64,000 nt of DNA, taken from positions 1 to 64,000 of the forward strand of contig JACKKB010000005.1 in the NCBI GenBank assembly GCA_020637635.1, read 5' to 3'. Below are positions 18,997 through 26,877 of this stretch, piece by piece (positions within the stretch are counted from its first letter, which is position 1; every line of letters begins with the position of its first letter). This DNA comes from Albidovulum sp. Its GTDB lineage: Bacteria > Pseudomonadota > Alphaproteobacteria > Rhodobacterales > Rhodobacteraceae. The notes under the pieces are model-generated. The model was given only the letters and a program-made list of their open reading frames with translations, searched no databases and was not told the origin of the DNA. The position numbers and the translations under genes are program-made.

Positions 18997-19302
18997 TCAG
19001 TTGACGACGATCTCGTCGGTGCGGATCAGGCCGAGGACGTCGCGCGCGCGTTCGTCCAGGAGGTCGAGATCGAGATAGTCGTCGGACAGCCGCCGCGTCA
19101 GGTTCGCCATCCGTGCAACCTCGCTGCGCAGCCGGTCGCGCTCGGCCACCAGCGCGTCCTTCTCGGCGTTGGCCTCGACCCGGCGGAAGACGCCGTAGTC
19201 GCCCTGCACGGCGGCGAAGGTGAAGTAGAAGGCCAGAAGCAGGAATCCCCCCGAAAGCAGAAGCGATACCAGTGCCGGCGGTTTGCGGGTGGTCGTTGTC
19301 AT
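18997..19302 (-). CDS. FtsB/DivIC-family septum formation initiator
   Basis: A 101-residue protein: a short cytoplasmic N terminus (MTTTTRKPPA), one membrane helix (about 11-32) and a coiled coil (about 45-75, ANAEKDALVAERDRLRSEVARM split by heptads), then a short conserved tail (DLLDERARDVLGL). This is the layout of FtsB/DivIC, which links FtsL and FtsQ in the divisome. In alphaproteobacteria this gene commonly lies just upstream of pdhA, as it does here. The start is the ATG at 19302. Confidence 0.85.
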   Translation of the reverse strand: MTTTTRKPPALVSLLLSGGFLLLAFYFTFAAVQGDYGVFRRVEANAEKDALVAERDRLRSEVARMANLTRRLSDDYLDLDLLDERARDVLGLIRTDEIVVN

Positions 19303-19638
19303 GCTCGTCCTCGCTCGCGCCACCTCTGACGGGCGGCTTGCCCCAGTATGGCAGAGACGCGCGGCGAAGGGAACAGCGATGGCGCCGGGTCGCCCGGGCG
19401 GATCGCTGGCGCGGATCCGCCCGGCCGCGCCGCCGTCGGCGGAGGATCGCCGGTCGGCGGGCGGAAAACCGGCGGTCTCGGCAAGGCTTGGCCGTGCCCA
19501 ATTCAACCTCTCGTGAGAGGCCTTGGCGCCGACCGGCGGATCGCTAGCTATAGCCCAACGGCAGCCCGCTGTCCGAACGCGCCGAAGATGCGCGGCGCGG
19601 GTGTGCGCCGTTCGAAAAGAGCAGAATGGAGAGAACAG
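19303..19638. other. Divergent intergenic region between ftsB-like and outer-membrane protein genes
   Basis: 336 bases without a recognisable gene, holding the two divergent promoters. The last 60 bases before the plus-strand gene include a GGAGAG ribosome site and a lower-GC patch (GCTAGCTATAGCCC near 19543-19556, itself a short palindrome AGCTAGCTAT/ATAGC) that may be part of a promoter. Confidence 0.45.
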
Positions 19639-20235
19639 ATGAGAACCTTGACCAAAACCGGCCTTGGCGCGCTTCTCGGCGGCCTGATCGCGGTTCCCGC
19701 GCTTGCCGGCGGCCTCAGCGCGCCGGTCGCTGAGCCGCCCGTGATGGCACCCGTGGCCCCGGTGATGCAGGGCATGGACTGGACCGGCGGCTATGTCGGC
19801 GCCAATCTCGGCTACGGCCGTGGCTCCGCCGGGGCAGCCTCCGACAACGGAACCATCTACGGTCTGCGCGGCGGCTACGACTGGGATCTCGGCAATTGGG
19901 TGGTCGGCGCCGGCGTCGACTGGGACAAGACCGACATCAACTTCGCCGGGTCCGACAAGATCGATTCGATCGGCCGGTTGAAGCTGAAGGCCGGTGCCGA
20001 CCTCGGCAAGGCGCAGATCTACGCCACCGGCGGTGCGGCGCGCGCCGAGGCCACGATCGGTGGCACGGGCCACAGCGACAACGGCTGGTTCGCGGGCGTC
20101 GGCGCGGAATATGCGCTCTCCAACCAGTGGACGGTCGGCGGCGAGGTGCTGACCAACCGTTTCGACAACTTCGCCAATACCGGCACCGACGTGGATGCGA
20201 CGACCGCCTCGGTGAACGTCGGCTTCCGCTTCTGA
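19639..20235 (+). CDS. Small outer-membrane beta-barrel protein (OmpA-like/Omp25-31 type)
   Basis: 198 residues with a signal peptide (MRTLTKTGLGALLGGLIAVPALAG), a short proline/valine-rich stretch, then a beta-barrel-like pattern of alternating aromatic and glycine residues (DWTGGYVGANLGYGRG, GLRGGYDWDLGNW, WTVGGEVLTNRFDNF). It ends in SVNVGFRF, with the C-terminal Phe typical of outer-membrane barrels. It belongs to the small porin-like/OmpA-like barrel class common in alphaproteobacteria; its function is not known. Confidence 0.85.
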   Translation: MRTLTKTGLGALLGGLIAVPALAGGLSAPVAEPPVMAPVAPVMQGMDWTGGYVGANLGYGRGSAGAASDNGTIYGLRGGYDWDLGNWVVGAGVDWDKTDINFAGSDKIDSIGRLKLKAGADLGKAQIYATGGAARAEATIGGTGHSDNGWFAGVGAEYALSNQWTVGGEVLTNRFDNFANTGTDVDATTASVNVGFRF

Positions 20236-20287
20236 GCGTGACACCCGGGTCCCGCGCGCCGGCTTCATCGGTGCGCGGGACCGATCC

Positions 20288-21232
20288 CTACCAGCGTCCG
20301 CTCGCCCCGCCTCCATCGGAACTGCCTCCACCGGAACTGCCTCCACCGGATCTGCCTCCATCGTAACTGCCACCGCCCCGGTCGCGGTCATCGCCGGTCC
20401 GGGCCCGTTGCCGGTCGGCGGGCGAGATCCGCTCGGCGGGCGAGATCCGTTCGGCGCGCTCTTCGCGGTAGCCGCAATGCGGGCAGCGGCGCAGCGGCAG
20501 CGGCGGCACCGGCGCCGTTCCCGGTTCTTCGCCGGGCTCCTCCATCGGCCGGCGGCAGGCCGGGCAGCGTGCGCGCCGCTCCTGCGAACGCTTCTTCCTA
20601 CGCCGCGCGAGCGCCACGACCCCCACCAGCCCCAGAATCGCGATCGGCATGAGCTTGCGCCCCCAGTTCACCGGCTCGCCCGGCGCGGCGTCGAGCGGCT
20701 CGGCCGCGCGCGCCTCGGACCGGGGCCGGGCGATCCGCGCCGCGACCTCGGCCGTTCCGCCTTCGATGGCGGTCTGATATGCGCCTTCGCGCAGGTCGGG
20801 CAGGAAGAACCGCGCGACGATATCCTCGGCCAGCACGTCATAGCCCTGATCGTAGGCGGCCCCGAGCACGATCCGCATCTCGCGGTCGTCCGCGACGACC
20901 AGTTCGAGGATGCCGTCGTTGCGGGCGGCACTGCCGATGCCGGCGGCGTTGAAGAGCCCGGTCGCAAAGGCCTGGAGCGAGGGCGACGGATCGTAATCGG
21001 CGCGCGAGCGGATCGTCACGACGCTGATCTGCACGCCGGTCTCGCGCTGCAGCGTGGCGAGGTCTGCGCCAAGGCGCGTCTCGGCCGCCGGGTCGAGGAT
21101 CCCGGCCAGATCGGTGACATGGGGATCGGTGAGCGCGGGATAGGGCTCGGCGCCGGCGCCACCGCCACCGCCACCGCCAATGGCAAGGGCAAGGGCGATC
21201 GGAAGGGCAATGGCAATCGGGCGACGCGGCAT
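20288..21232 (-). CDS. TPM-domain (YgcG-like) membrane protein with zinc ribbon and Gly/Ser tail
   Basis: 314 residues. A signal peptide leads to a TPM domain (about 35-180; HVTDLAGILDPAAETRL, GVQISVVTIRSRADYDPS). A single membrane span (KLMPIAILGLVGVVALA) follows, then a zinc-ribbon-like CPACRRP...CPHCGYR motif and a low-complexity GGGSSGGGSS tail coded by 12-bp repeats. TPM proteins are extracytoplasmic, named for TLP18.3/Psb32/MOLO-1, and some act as acid phosphatases. The zinc-ribbon-plus-Gly/Ser tail is an unusual addition on the cytoplasmic side. Confidence 0.82.
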   Translation of the reverse strand: MPRRPIAIALPIALALAIGGGGGGGAGAEPYPALTDPHVTDLAGILDPAAETRLGADLATLQRETGVQISVVTIRSRADYDPSPSLQAFATGLFNAAGIGSAARNDGILELVVADDREMRIVLGAAYDQGYDVLAEDIVARFFLPDLREGAYQTAIEGGTAEVAARIARPRSEARAAEPLDAAPGEPVNWGRKLMPIAILGLVGVVALARRRKKRSQERRARCPACRRPMEEPGEEPGTAPVPPLPLRRCPHCGYREERAERISPAERISPADRQRARTGDDRDRGGGSYDGGRSGGGSSGGGSSDGGGASGRW

Positions 21233-21518
21233 GGTATCTCCGGAGAGGATCGGGCGCGGCGCGCCCCGGGCGCCAGAGTGCCACGGCGCGCAGCCGGGTG
21301 AAACCGGATTGCGCGGGCTCCCCCGCTCGAGTCCCCCCGCCCGTGTTCCCCGTTCCGGACCTCGCCGGTGGCCGTGCAGGATGCGCAATGGCGCCGATCG
21401 CGCAACTATATCTGGGGGAGCAGTCGCCATTTCGCCCGAGCACTGGCATTCTATGCCGCGCGGAGGCGATTCGTATCGCCGGCAGGTCCGCTGACGAGTG
21501 AACGACAAGGAGAAGCAG

Positions 21519-22136
21519 ATGCCGCCCCCCTCTCTTGCAAGACGTGCCGCGATGGTCGCCGCAATTCTCGCGCTTGCCGCGTGCGGAGCGGTCTTCAAGA
21601 CGGATTATGACGCCCCGGTGGATCGCGCCGTTTCGGCACAGTGGCGCGTTGCCTCGGTCGAGGTCGACGTGCCGCATACGCTGACCGTCTCGGAGGCCCG
21701 CACGCTTCTGCCGCGCGCCGATATCGTCTGGCGCGAGGATCCCGTGGGCGACCGCTACGCCCAGGTCGACCAGATCATGACCGATGCCATCAGCCAGGGT
21801 GCCTCGGGGCTCCACGGCAGCCGCCCGGTGCGGATCGAGGCGGTGATGTCGCGCTTCCACGCCCTGACCTTCGAGGCCGAGGCCCGGCCCTCGGGCGGCG
21901 TCCACAACATCGATTTCACCATCCAGGTCGTCGATGCCGCGAGCGGACAGGTGCTTGTCGGCCCGACCGCCATCGAGGCCGCCTTCCCGGCGCTCGGCGG
22001 TGCCGACATGATCGCCGCGCGCCAGCGCGGCGAGACCCAGAAGAGCATGATCATCGCCCATGTCCGGCGTGTCATCGCCGGCTGGCTCGGGATCGGACCC
22101 GATCCGCGCGAGAAGTTCTCGAAGCTCGGCGGCTGA
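21519..22136 (+). CDS. Lipoprotein of the DUF6778 type
   Basis: 205 residues with a lipoprotein signal peptide ending LALAAC (lipid-anchored Cys about 23). The mature part includes SAQWRVASVEVDVPHTLTVS and a DFTIQVVDAASGQVL segment. It resembles small hypothetical lipoproteins (DUF6778-like) of Rhodobacterales. The ATG at 21519 is preferred over an in-frame GTG at 21498 because AAGGAGA (21507-21513) is well placed before it. Function unknown; probably periplasm-facing. Confidence 0.75.
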   Translation: MPPPSLARRAAMVAAILALAACGAVFKTDYDAPVDRAVSAQWRVASVEVDVPHTLTVSEARTLLPRADIVWREDPVGDRYAQVDQIMTDAISQGASGLHGSRPVRIEAVMSRFHALTFEAEARPSGGVHNIDFTIQVVDAASGQVLVGPTAIEAAFPALGGADMIAARQRGETQKSMIIAHVRRVIAGWLGIGPDPREKFSKLGG

Positions 22137-22208
22137 GCGGCGCAGGGGCTGCAAGGCGCAGGGGCAGGGCGGCGCAGGGGCAGGGCGGTGTCCGGCGCCG
22201 CCGCGGGA

Positions 22209-22556
22209 TCAGCCGGTCGCGGGCGGCAGCGCCGCCTGCGCCTTCTTCGGCAGGCCCGCGCGGATGATCCGGTAGGCCTGGACGAGCCTGTGTTCAAGCT
22301 CGTCCGCGGCCACATCCTCGGGCAGATAGACCCAGGAGCGATGGAAATAGGCCGCCCGCTCGGCCACCCCGGCCTCGATCAGCATGGTCGCCGTCTCGAT
22401 CCCGTCGGTCTTCACGCTCACGCCCTCGCGCATCGCGCCGACGCAGGCGAACATCTTGCCGCCGACCTTCCAGGCATCGTGCCCGCCGCCCCAGGGATCG
22501 GAGCGGAGGGCGCCGGGCAGGGCGGCGCAGATGCGGTTGACGCGGTCGCGGCTCAT
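22209..22556 (-). CDS. MmcQ/YjbR family protein
   Basis: A 115-residue protein with the MmcQ/YjbR (CyaY-like fold) pattern: MSRDRVNRICAALPGA, a WGGGHDAWKVGGKMFACV core, and YFHRSWVYLPED near the middle. The family is widespread and called DNA-binding from its fold, but its cellular role is poorly known. It is a single gene, divergent from cysS. Confidence 0.85.
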   Translation of the reverse strand: MSRDRVNRICAALPGALRSDPWGGGHDAWKVGGKMFACVGAMREGVSVKTDGIETATMLIEAGVAERAAYFHRSWVYLPEDVAADELEHRLVQAYRIIRAGLPKKAQAALPPATG

Positions 22557-22759
22557 CGCCCGATCCTGCCACGCGGCAGAGCCGATGGAAAGCCTTGGCA
22601 GGCGGGGCGCCGCGCGCTATGCAGGCAGCATGAGAGCGACGGCGATCATCTGCATCATCTGCATTGCCGGCTGACATCGTCAGGCGGGCCGTTCCTCTGT
22701 TTCCAAGCCGAAAGGAGACTGCTAAGCCCGCCGCGGGGATGCCTGCGCGAGGGAAGGTC

Positions 22760-24265
22760 ATGACCAGGATCAGGCTGCACAACACGAAGACGCGGACGAA
22801 GGAGGACTTCGCCCCGATCGACCCCGCGAATGTACGCATGTATGTCTGCGGGCCGACGGTCTATGACCGCGCCCATCTCGGCAATGCGCGCCCCGTCATC
22901 GTCTTCGACGTGCTCTTCCGGCTTCTGCGTCATGCCTACGGCGCCGATCACGTCACCTACGTGCGCAACTTCACCGACGTCGACGACAAGATCAACGCGA
23001 CCGCGCAGGCCCGCAAGGACGCCGGCGATCCCCGCACGCTCGAGGAGCTGATCCGCGAGCGGACCGACGAGACGATCCGCTGGTATCACGAGGACATGGG
23101 CGCGCTCGGCAACCTCACGCCCACGCATGAGCCGCGCGCGACCGATTACATCGGCCAGATGATCGCGATGATCGCGGGGCTGATCGCCGGCGGGCATGCC
23201 TACGAGAAGGAGGGCCACGTTCTCTTCCGCGTCCGCTCCTGCAAGGACTACGGGGCGCTCTCCGGCCGCTCGGTCGACGACATGATCGCCGGCGCAAGGG
23301 TCGAGGTCGCGCCCTTCAAGGAAGACCCGATGGATTTCGTCCTGTGGAAGCCGTCCCCGGACGATCTGCCGGGATGGGAGAGCCCCTGGGGCCGCGGCCG
23401 CCCCGGCTGGCACATCGAATGCTCGGCCATGAGCCACGAGCTCTTGGGCGACAGTTTCGACATCCACGGCGGCGGGATCGATTTGCAGTTCCCCCACCAC
23501 GAGAACGAGATCGCCCAGTCGATGTGCGCCCACCCCGAGGCGAGCTTCGCCAAGGTCTGGATGCACAACGAGATGTTGCAGGTCGAGGGCAGGAAGATGT
23601 CGAAATCGCTCGGCAACTTCTTCACCGTGCGCGATCTGCTGGATCAGGGTGTGCCGGGCGAGGTGATCCGGTTCGTGTTCCTGTCCACGCATTACTCCAA
23701 GCCGATGGACTGGACGGAGGAGAAGGCGAAGCAGGCGGAGGCGACGCTCAGGAAGTGGCGCGCGCTCGTGGCAGGTCATACCGCAGCTGAAGTGCCGGCC
23801 AGGCAACTTGTTGACTATCTTGGCGACGACTTGAACACTGCCGGAGCTCTTGCCGCGCTTCACGAAATCGCAAGGTCGGGTGACGCTGGCCTCCTGCTGT
23901 CATCTGCCGGGCTCTTGGGGCTGCTGACACCTGAGCTGGGCGGCTGGGAGGCTGTTGCGGAGAGCGAGGACTATTCGGATGCTCTTTCAGAAGTCGTGAG
24001 CCGGTGGGTATCTGCTAGAGCCGCAAGAGACTATGTGACAGCGGACCAGATCAAAGCTCGGATGCATGCACTCGGGTACGAAATGAAGGTGACGCCAGAT
24101 GGCGTCAAGGTGGAAATCGGTCACTTCGCCTTGCTGGAACATCTTCCCCGCTCCAGGTCAGATTCGGCCCAGGTGTCGCCGTTCGAAGAAGGGCAACCTG
24201 CGATGGCTGCGGCTCAGAGCTCGCTCGTACCCAAGTTGCGCGCGATCCTGGAGGTCCTGAAATGA
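22760..24265 (+). CDS. cysS: Cysteinyl-tRNA synthetase
   Basis: 501 residues. The start is the ATG reading MTRIRLHNTKTRTKE. Class I signatures are GPTVYDRAHLGNARP (HIGH-like) and GRKMSKSLGNF (KMSKS). Zinc-site candidates are C at MYVCGPT, the C of HIECSAMSHE and nearby His/Glu. It charges tRNA-Cys with cysteine. From about codon 335 (base 23,765) to the stop, base use changes: more A/T, and codons such as AGA, GTT, CTT, ACA and TCA that are rare upstream. The tail is somewhat longer than in E. coli (461 residues), suggesting a mosaic gene. Confidence 0.96.
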   Translation: MTRIRLHNTKTRTKEDFAPIDPANVRMYVCGPTVYDRAHLGNARPVIVFDVLFRLLRHAYGADHVTYVRNFTDVDDKINATAQARKDAGDPRTLEELIRERTDETIRWYHEDMGALGNLTPTHEPRATDYIGQMIAMIAGLIAGGHAYEKEGHVLFRVRSCKDYGALSGRSVDDMIAGARVEVAPFKEDPMDFVLWKPSPDDLPGWESPWGRGRPGWHIECSAMSHELLGDSFDIHGGGIDLQFPHHENEIAQSMCAHPEASFAKVWMHNEMLQVEGRKMSKSLGNFFTVRDLLDQGVPGEVIRFVFLSTHYSKPMDWTEEKAKQAEATLRKWRALVAGHTAAEVPARQLVDYLGDDLNTAGALAALHEIARSGDAGLLLSSAGLLGLLTPELGGWEAVAESEDYSDALSEVVSRWVSARAARDYVTADQIKARMHALGYEMKVTPDGVKVEIGHFALLEHLPRSRSDSAQVSPFEEGQPAMAAAQSSLVPKLRAILEVLK

Positions 24266-24360
24266 GCTTTCCGATCGCATCGCGCCGAACTCAGGTTCGC
24301 CGCCGGCCCGAGGGTGGAGGCGGTTTCGCCCCCGCGCCCGGGGGCGGGTCGGGGGCGAAC

Positions 24361-24378
24361 CGGTTCGCAAGCGAACCG
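24361..24378 (+). other. Hairpin in the cimA leader
   Basis: CGGTTCGC-AA-GCGAACCG forms a near-perfect stem 16 bp before the cimA ATG. It is preceded by a second GC-rich inverted repeat around 24320-24350 (GGCGGTTTCGCCCCC...GGGGGCGG). It may affect translation start or end the upstream cysS transcript; there is no T-run. Inference only. Confidence 0.45.
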
Positions 24379-24394
24379 GGAGCAGGGGCACGCC

Positions 24395-26017
24395 ATGTCT
24401 AGGGAACGTCTCTTCCTCTACGACACCACGCTGCGCGACGGCCAGCAGACCCAGGGCGTCCAGTTCTCGGTCGCCGACAAGATCCAGATCGCGGCGGCGC
24501 TCGACGCGCTCGGGGTCGACTATATCGAGGGCGGCTGGCCCGGCGCGAACCCGACCGACAGCGAGTTCTTTGCCGCGAGGCCCGAGACCCGCGCCACCTT
24601 CACCGCCTTCGGCATGACCAAGCGTTCCGGCCGCTCGGCCGCCAACGACGAGGTGCTGGCCGGCGTCGTGAACGCGAATACCGCCGCCGTCTGCATCGTC
24701 GGCAAGACGCATGAGTTCCATGTCGCGACCGCGCTCGAGATCCCGCTTGCGGAAAACCTGCAGAACATCCGTGCCTCGATCGCCCATATCGTCGCGCTCG
24801 GGCGCGAGGCGCTCTTCGACGCGGAACATTTCTTTGACGGCTGGAAGGCCAATCCCGACTACGCCATCGCCTGCTGCACGGCGGCCCACGAGGCCGGCGC
24901 GCGCTGGGTCGTGCTCTGCGACACCAACGGCGGCACGCTGCCGCCCGACGTGCAGGCGGCGGTCCGCGCGGTGATCGCCGCCGGCGTCCCCGGAAACCGT
25001 CTCGGCATCCACACCCATGACGATGCGGGCCTCGGCGTCGCCAATGCGCTCGCCGCCGTGACCGCCGGAGTGCGCCAGATCCAGGGCACGCTGAACGGAC
25101 TCGGCGAACGCTGCGGCAATGCCAATCTGACGACGCTGATCCCGACGCTCCTGCTCAAGGAGCCCTATGCAACGCGCTTCGAGACCGGCGTCACGCCCGA
25201 GGCGTTGCGCGCCCTGACCAAGAGCTCGCGGCTGCTCGACGACATCCTGAATCGGGTGCCCCTGCGATCGGCCCCCTATGTCGGCGCCTCGGCCTTTGCC
25301 CACAAGGCCGGGCTGCATGCGAGCGCGATCCTGAAGGACCCCGCGACCTATGAACATGTCGATCCCGCGCGCGTCGGCAACGAACGGCTGATCCCGATCT
25401 CGAACCAGGCGGGCCAGTCGAACCTGCGCGCCCGTCTCTCCGCCGCGGGCATCACGGTGCGCCCCGGGGATCCCGCCCTCGCGCGGATCCTCGACCGCGT
25501 GAAGGAGCGCGAGGACCAGGGCTATGCCTATGACGGCGCCCAGGCCTCGTTCGAGCTCCTGGCGCGGCGCGAGCTTGCCATCCTGCCCGACTTCTTCGAG
25601 GTCAAGCGCTACCGCGTCACCGTCGAGCGGCGCAAGAACAAGTACGACCGCATGGTCACGCTCTCCGAGGCGGTGGTGGTGGTGAAGATCGCCGGCACCA
25701 AGACGCTCTCGGTCTCGGAATCGATGGACGAGACGGGCGCGGACCGCGGCCCGGTGAACGCGCTGTCGAAGGCGCTCGCCAAGGATCTCGGCCCCTACCA
25801 GGCCCATATCGACGACATGAAGCTCGTCGATTTCAAGGTCCGGATCACCCAGGGCGGCACCGAGGCCGTGACCCGCGTCATCATCGACAGCGAGGACCGC
25901 GCCGGCCATCGCTGGTCGACCGTCGGCGTCAGCGCGAACATCGTCGACGCCTCCTTCGAGGCGCTTCTCGACGCCATCGTCTGGAAGCTCGTGCGCGACG
26001 GGGCGGCGCCGGCATGA
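24395..26017 (+). CDS. cimA: Citramalate synthase
   Basis: 540 residues of the HMGL/isopropylmalate synthase superfamily. DTTLRDGQQTQGVQF at the N terminus is the TIM-barrel catalytic motif, HTHDDAGLGVANALA gives the metal-binding His pair, and NGLGERCGNANL follows. A C-terminal LeuA-type allosteric domain lies at about 410-535. Overall length and the GGWPGANPTDSEFF region match the CimA clade rather than LeuA or homocitrate synthase. It makes (R)-citramalate from pyruvate and acetyl-CoA, a threonine-independent route to isoleucine. It overlaps the following gene by 4 bp. Confidence 0.92.
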   Translation: MSRERLFLYDTTLRDGQQTQGVQFSVADKIQIAAALDALGVDYIEGGWPGANPTDSEFFAARPETRATFTAFGMTKRSGRSAANDEVLAGVVNANTAAVCIVGKTHEFHVATALEIPLAENLQNIRASIAHIVALGREALFDAEHFFDGWKANPDYAIACCTAAHEAGARWVVLCDTNGGTLPPDVQAAVRAVIAAGVPGNRLGIHTHDDAGLGVANALAAVTAGVRQIQGTLNGLGERCGNANLTTLIPTLLLKEPYATRFETGVTPEALRALTKSSRLLDDILNRVPLRSAPYVGASAFAHKAGLHASAILKDPATYEHVDPARVGNERLIPISNQAGQSNLRARLSAAGITVRPGDPALARILDRVKEREDQGYAYDGAQASFELLARRELAILPDFFEVKRYRVTVERRKNKYDRMVTLSEAVVVVKIAGTKTLSVSESMDETGADRGPVNALSKALAKDLGPYQAHIDDMKLVDFKVRITQGGTEAVTRVIIDSEDRAGHRWSTVGVSANIVDASFEALLDAIVWKLVRDGAAPA

Positions 26018-26790
26018 GCCTTGAGGCCTGCGCCGCTTCGGTCGAGGCCGGCGATCCGGACCGCTTCGCAGCCACGATGGCAACGCCTGCCGCCGCCCGC
26101 GCAGCGCTCTGGCCCCTCTACGCCGCCAATCTCGAGATCGCGCGCGCGCCCTGGGCCGCGCGCGAACCCCTGGTGGCCGAGATGCGCCTGCAATGGTGGA
26201 TCGACACGCTGGAGGAGCTTGCCGCCGGCCAGGACCGCCCCGGCCACGCCGTGACCGAGGCGCTCGCCCCGGCCCTGCGCGCCGACCCCGGCCTCGCGCC
26301 CCTCCTGACCGGCCTCGCCGAGGCCCGGCGCCACGACTGCCGGGCCGAACCCTTCCCAAACGCCCGCGCCTTCGACGCCTATCTGGATGCCACCTCGGGA
26401 AACCTGATGTGGGCCGCGGCGCGCGCGCTCGGCGCCCCGGAACGCTGCGAGGCCACGGTGCGCGATTTCGCCTGGGGCGCGGGTCTCGCCCGCTACCTCG
26501 AGGCGGCGCCCGAACTGGTCGCGCGCGGCCGGCGCCCCTTCGTCGACCCCGATCCGGCGGCGCTCGCCGCGCTGGCCGGGGCGGGCCGCGACCGCATCGC
26601 CCGCGCCCGCGCGGCCCGCGCCTCGATTCCGCCCTCCGCCCGCCCGGCGCTCTGGCCCGGCGCCTCGGCCGCGGCGATCCTCGCGCGCGCCGCCGCCCGG
26701 CCGGAGAGGATTGCCGCAGCAAGGCTCGCGCTCTCGCCCTTCCGCCGGCGCGCCAGCCTGCTTGGCCGCGCGCTCGCCGGAACCTTCTGA
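26014..26790 (+). CDS. Squalene/phytoene synthase-like protein (NDUFAF6 type)
   Basis: 258 residues with the isoprenoid-synthase-like helical pattern: RFAATMATPAAARAALWPLYAANLEI, MRLQWWIDTLEEL and AYLDATSGNLMWAAARALG. The MRLQWW-D motif is characteristic of the NDUFAF6 branch, which assists complex I assembly in mitochondria, rather than true carotenoid synthases; the second catalytic D-x-x-x-D is not evident. It is coupled to cimA by ATGA overlap, without an obvious functional link. Confidence 0.75.
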   Translation: MSLEACAASVEAGDPDRFAATMATPAAARAALWPLYAANLEIARAPWAAREPLVAEMRLQWWIDTLEELAAGQDRPGHAVTEALAPALRADPGLAPLLTGLAEARRHDCRAEPFPNARAFDAYLDATSGNLMWAAARALGAPERCEATVRDFAWGAGLARYLEAAPELVARGRRPFVDPDPAALAALAGAGRDRIARARAARASIPPSARPALWPGASAAAILARAAARPERIAAARLALSPFRRRASLLGRALAGTF

Positions 26791-26805
26791 CCGCGCGACC
26801 GGCTT

Positions 26806-26865
26806 CTTTGCTGCCAAATACCCATGGGGGAGACGCCGCCCCGCGGCGTCGGGGGCAACGCCCCC
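26806..26865. terminator. GC-rich double hairpin of a repeated intergenic element (inverted copy)
   Basis: GACGCCGC-CCC-GCGGCGTC (26832-26850) is followed by GGGGGC-AAC-GCCCCC (26851-26865). An AT-richer tail CTTTGCTGCCAAATACCC (26806-26823) lies on the other side. The reverse complement matches the layout of the element at 46867-46935: a hairpin, then TCCCCC, then GGxATTTG. It lies between convergent genes and probably ends transcription of both. Confidence 0.7.
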
Positions 26866-26877
26866 CCCCGGGCCGGC

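Noticed and set aside
24158..26722. An 850-codon minus-strand frame opposite cimA and the phytoene synthase-like gene
   Set aside because: Arginine/glycine-rich shadow with no ribosome site; cimA motifs are on the plus strand.
26014..26790. Carotenoid biosynthesis gene
   Set aside because: The protein lacks clear catalytic Asp-rich pairs and carries the MRLQWW pattern of the NDUFAF6 branch; no other crt genes are present.
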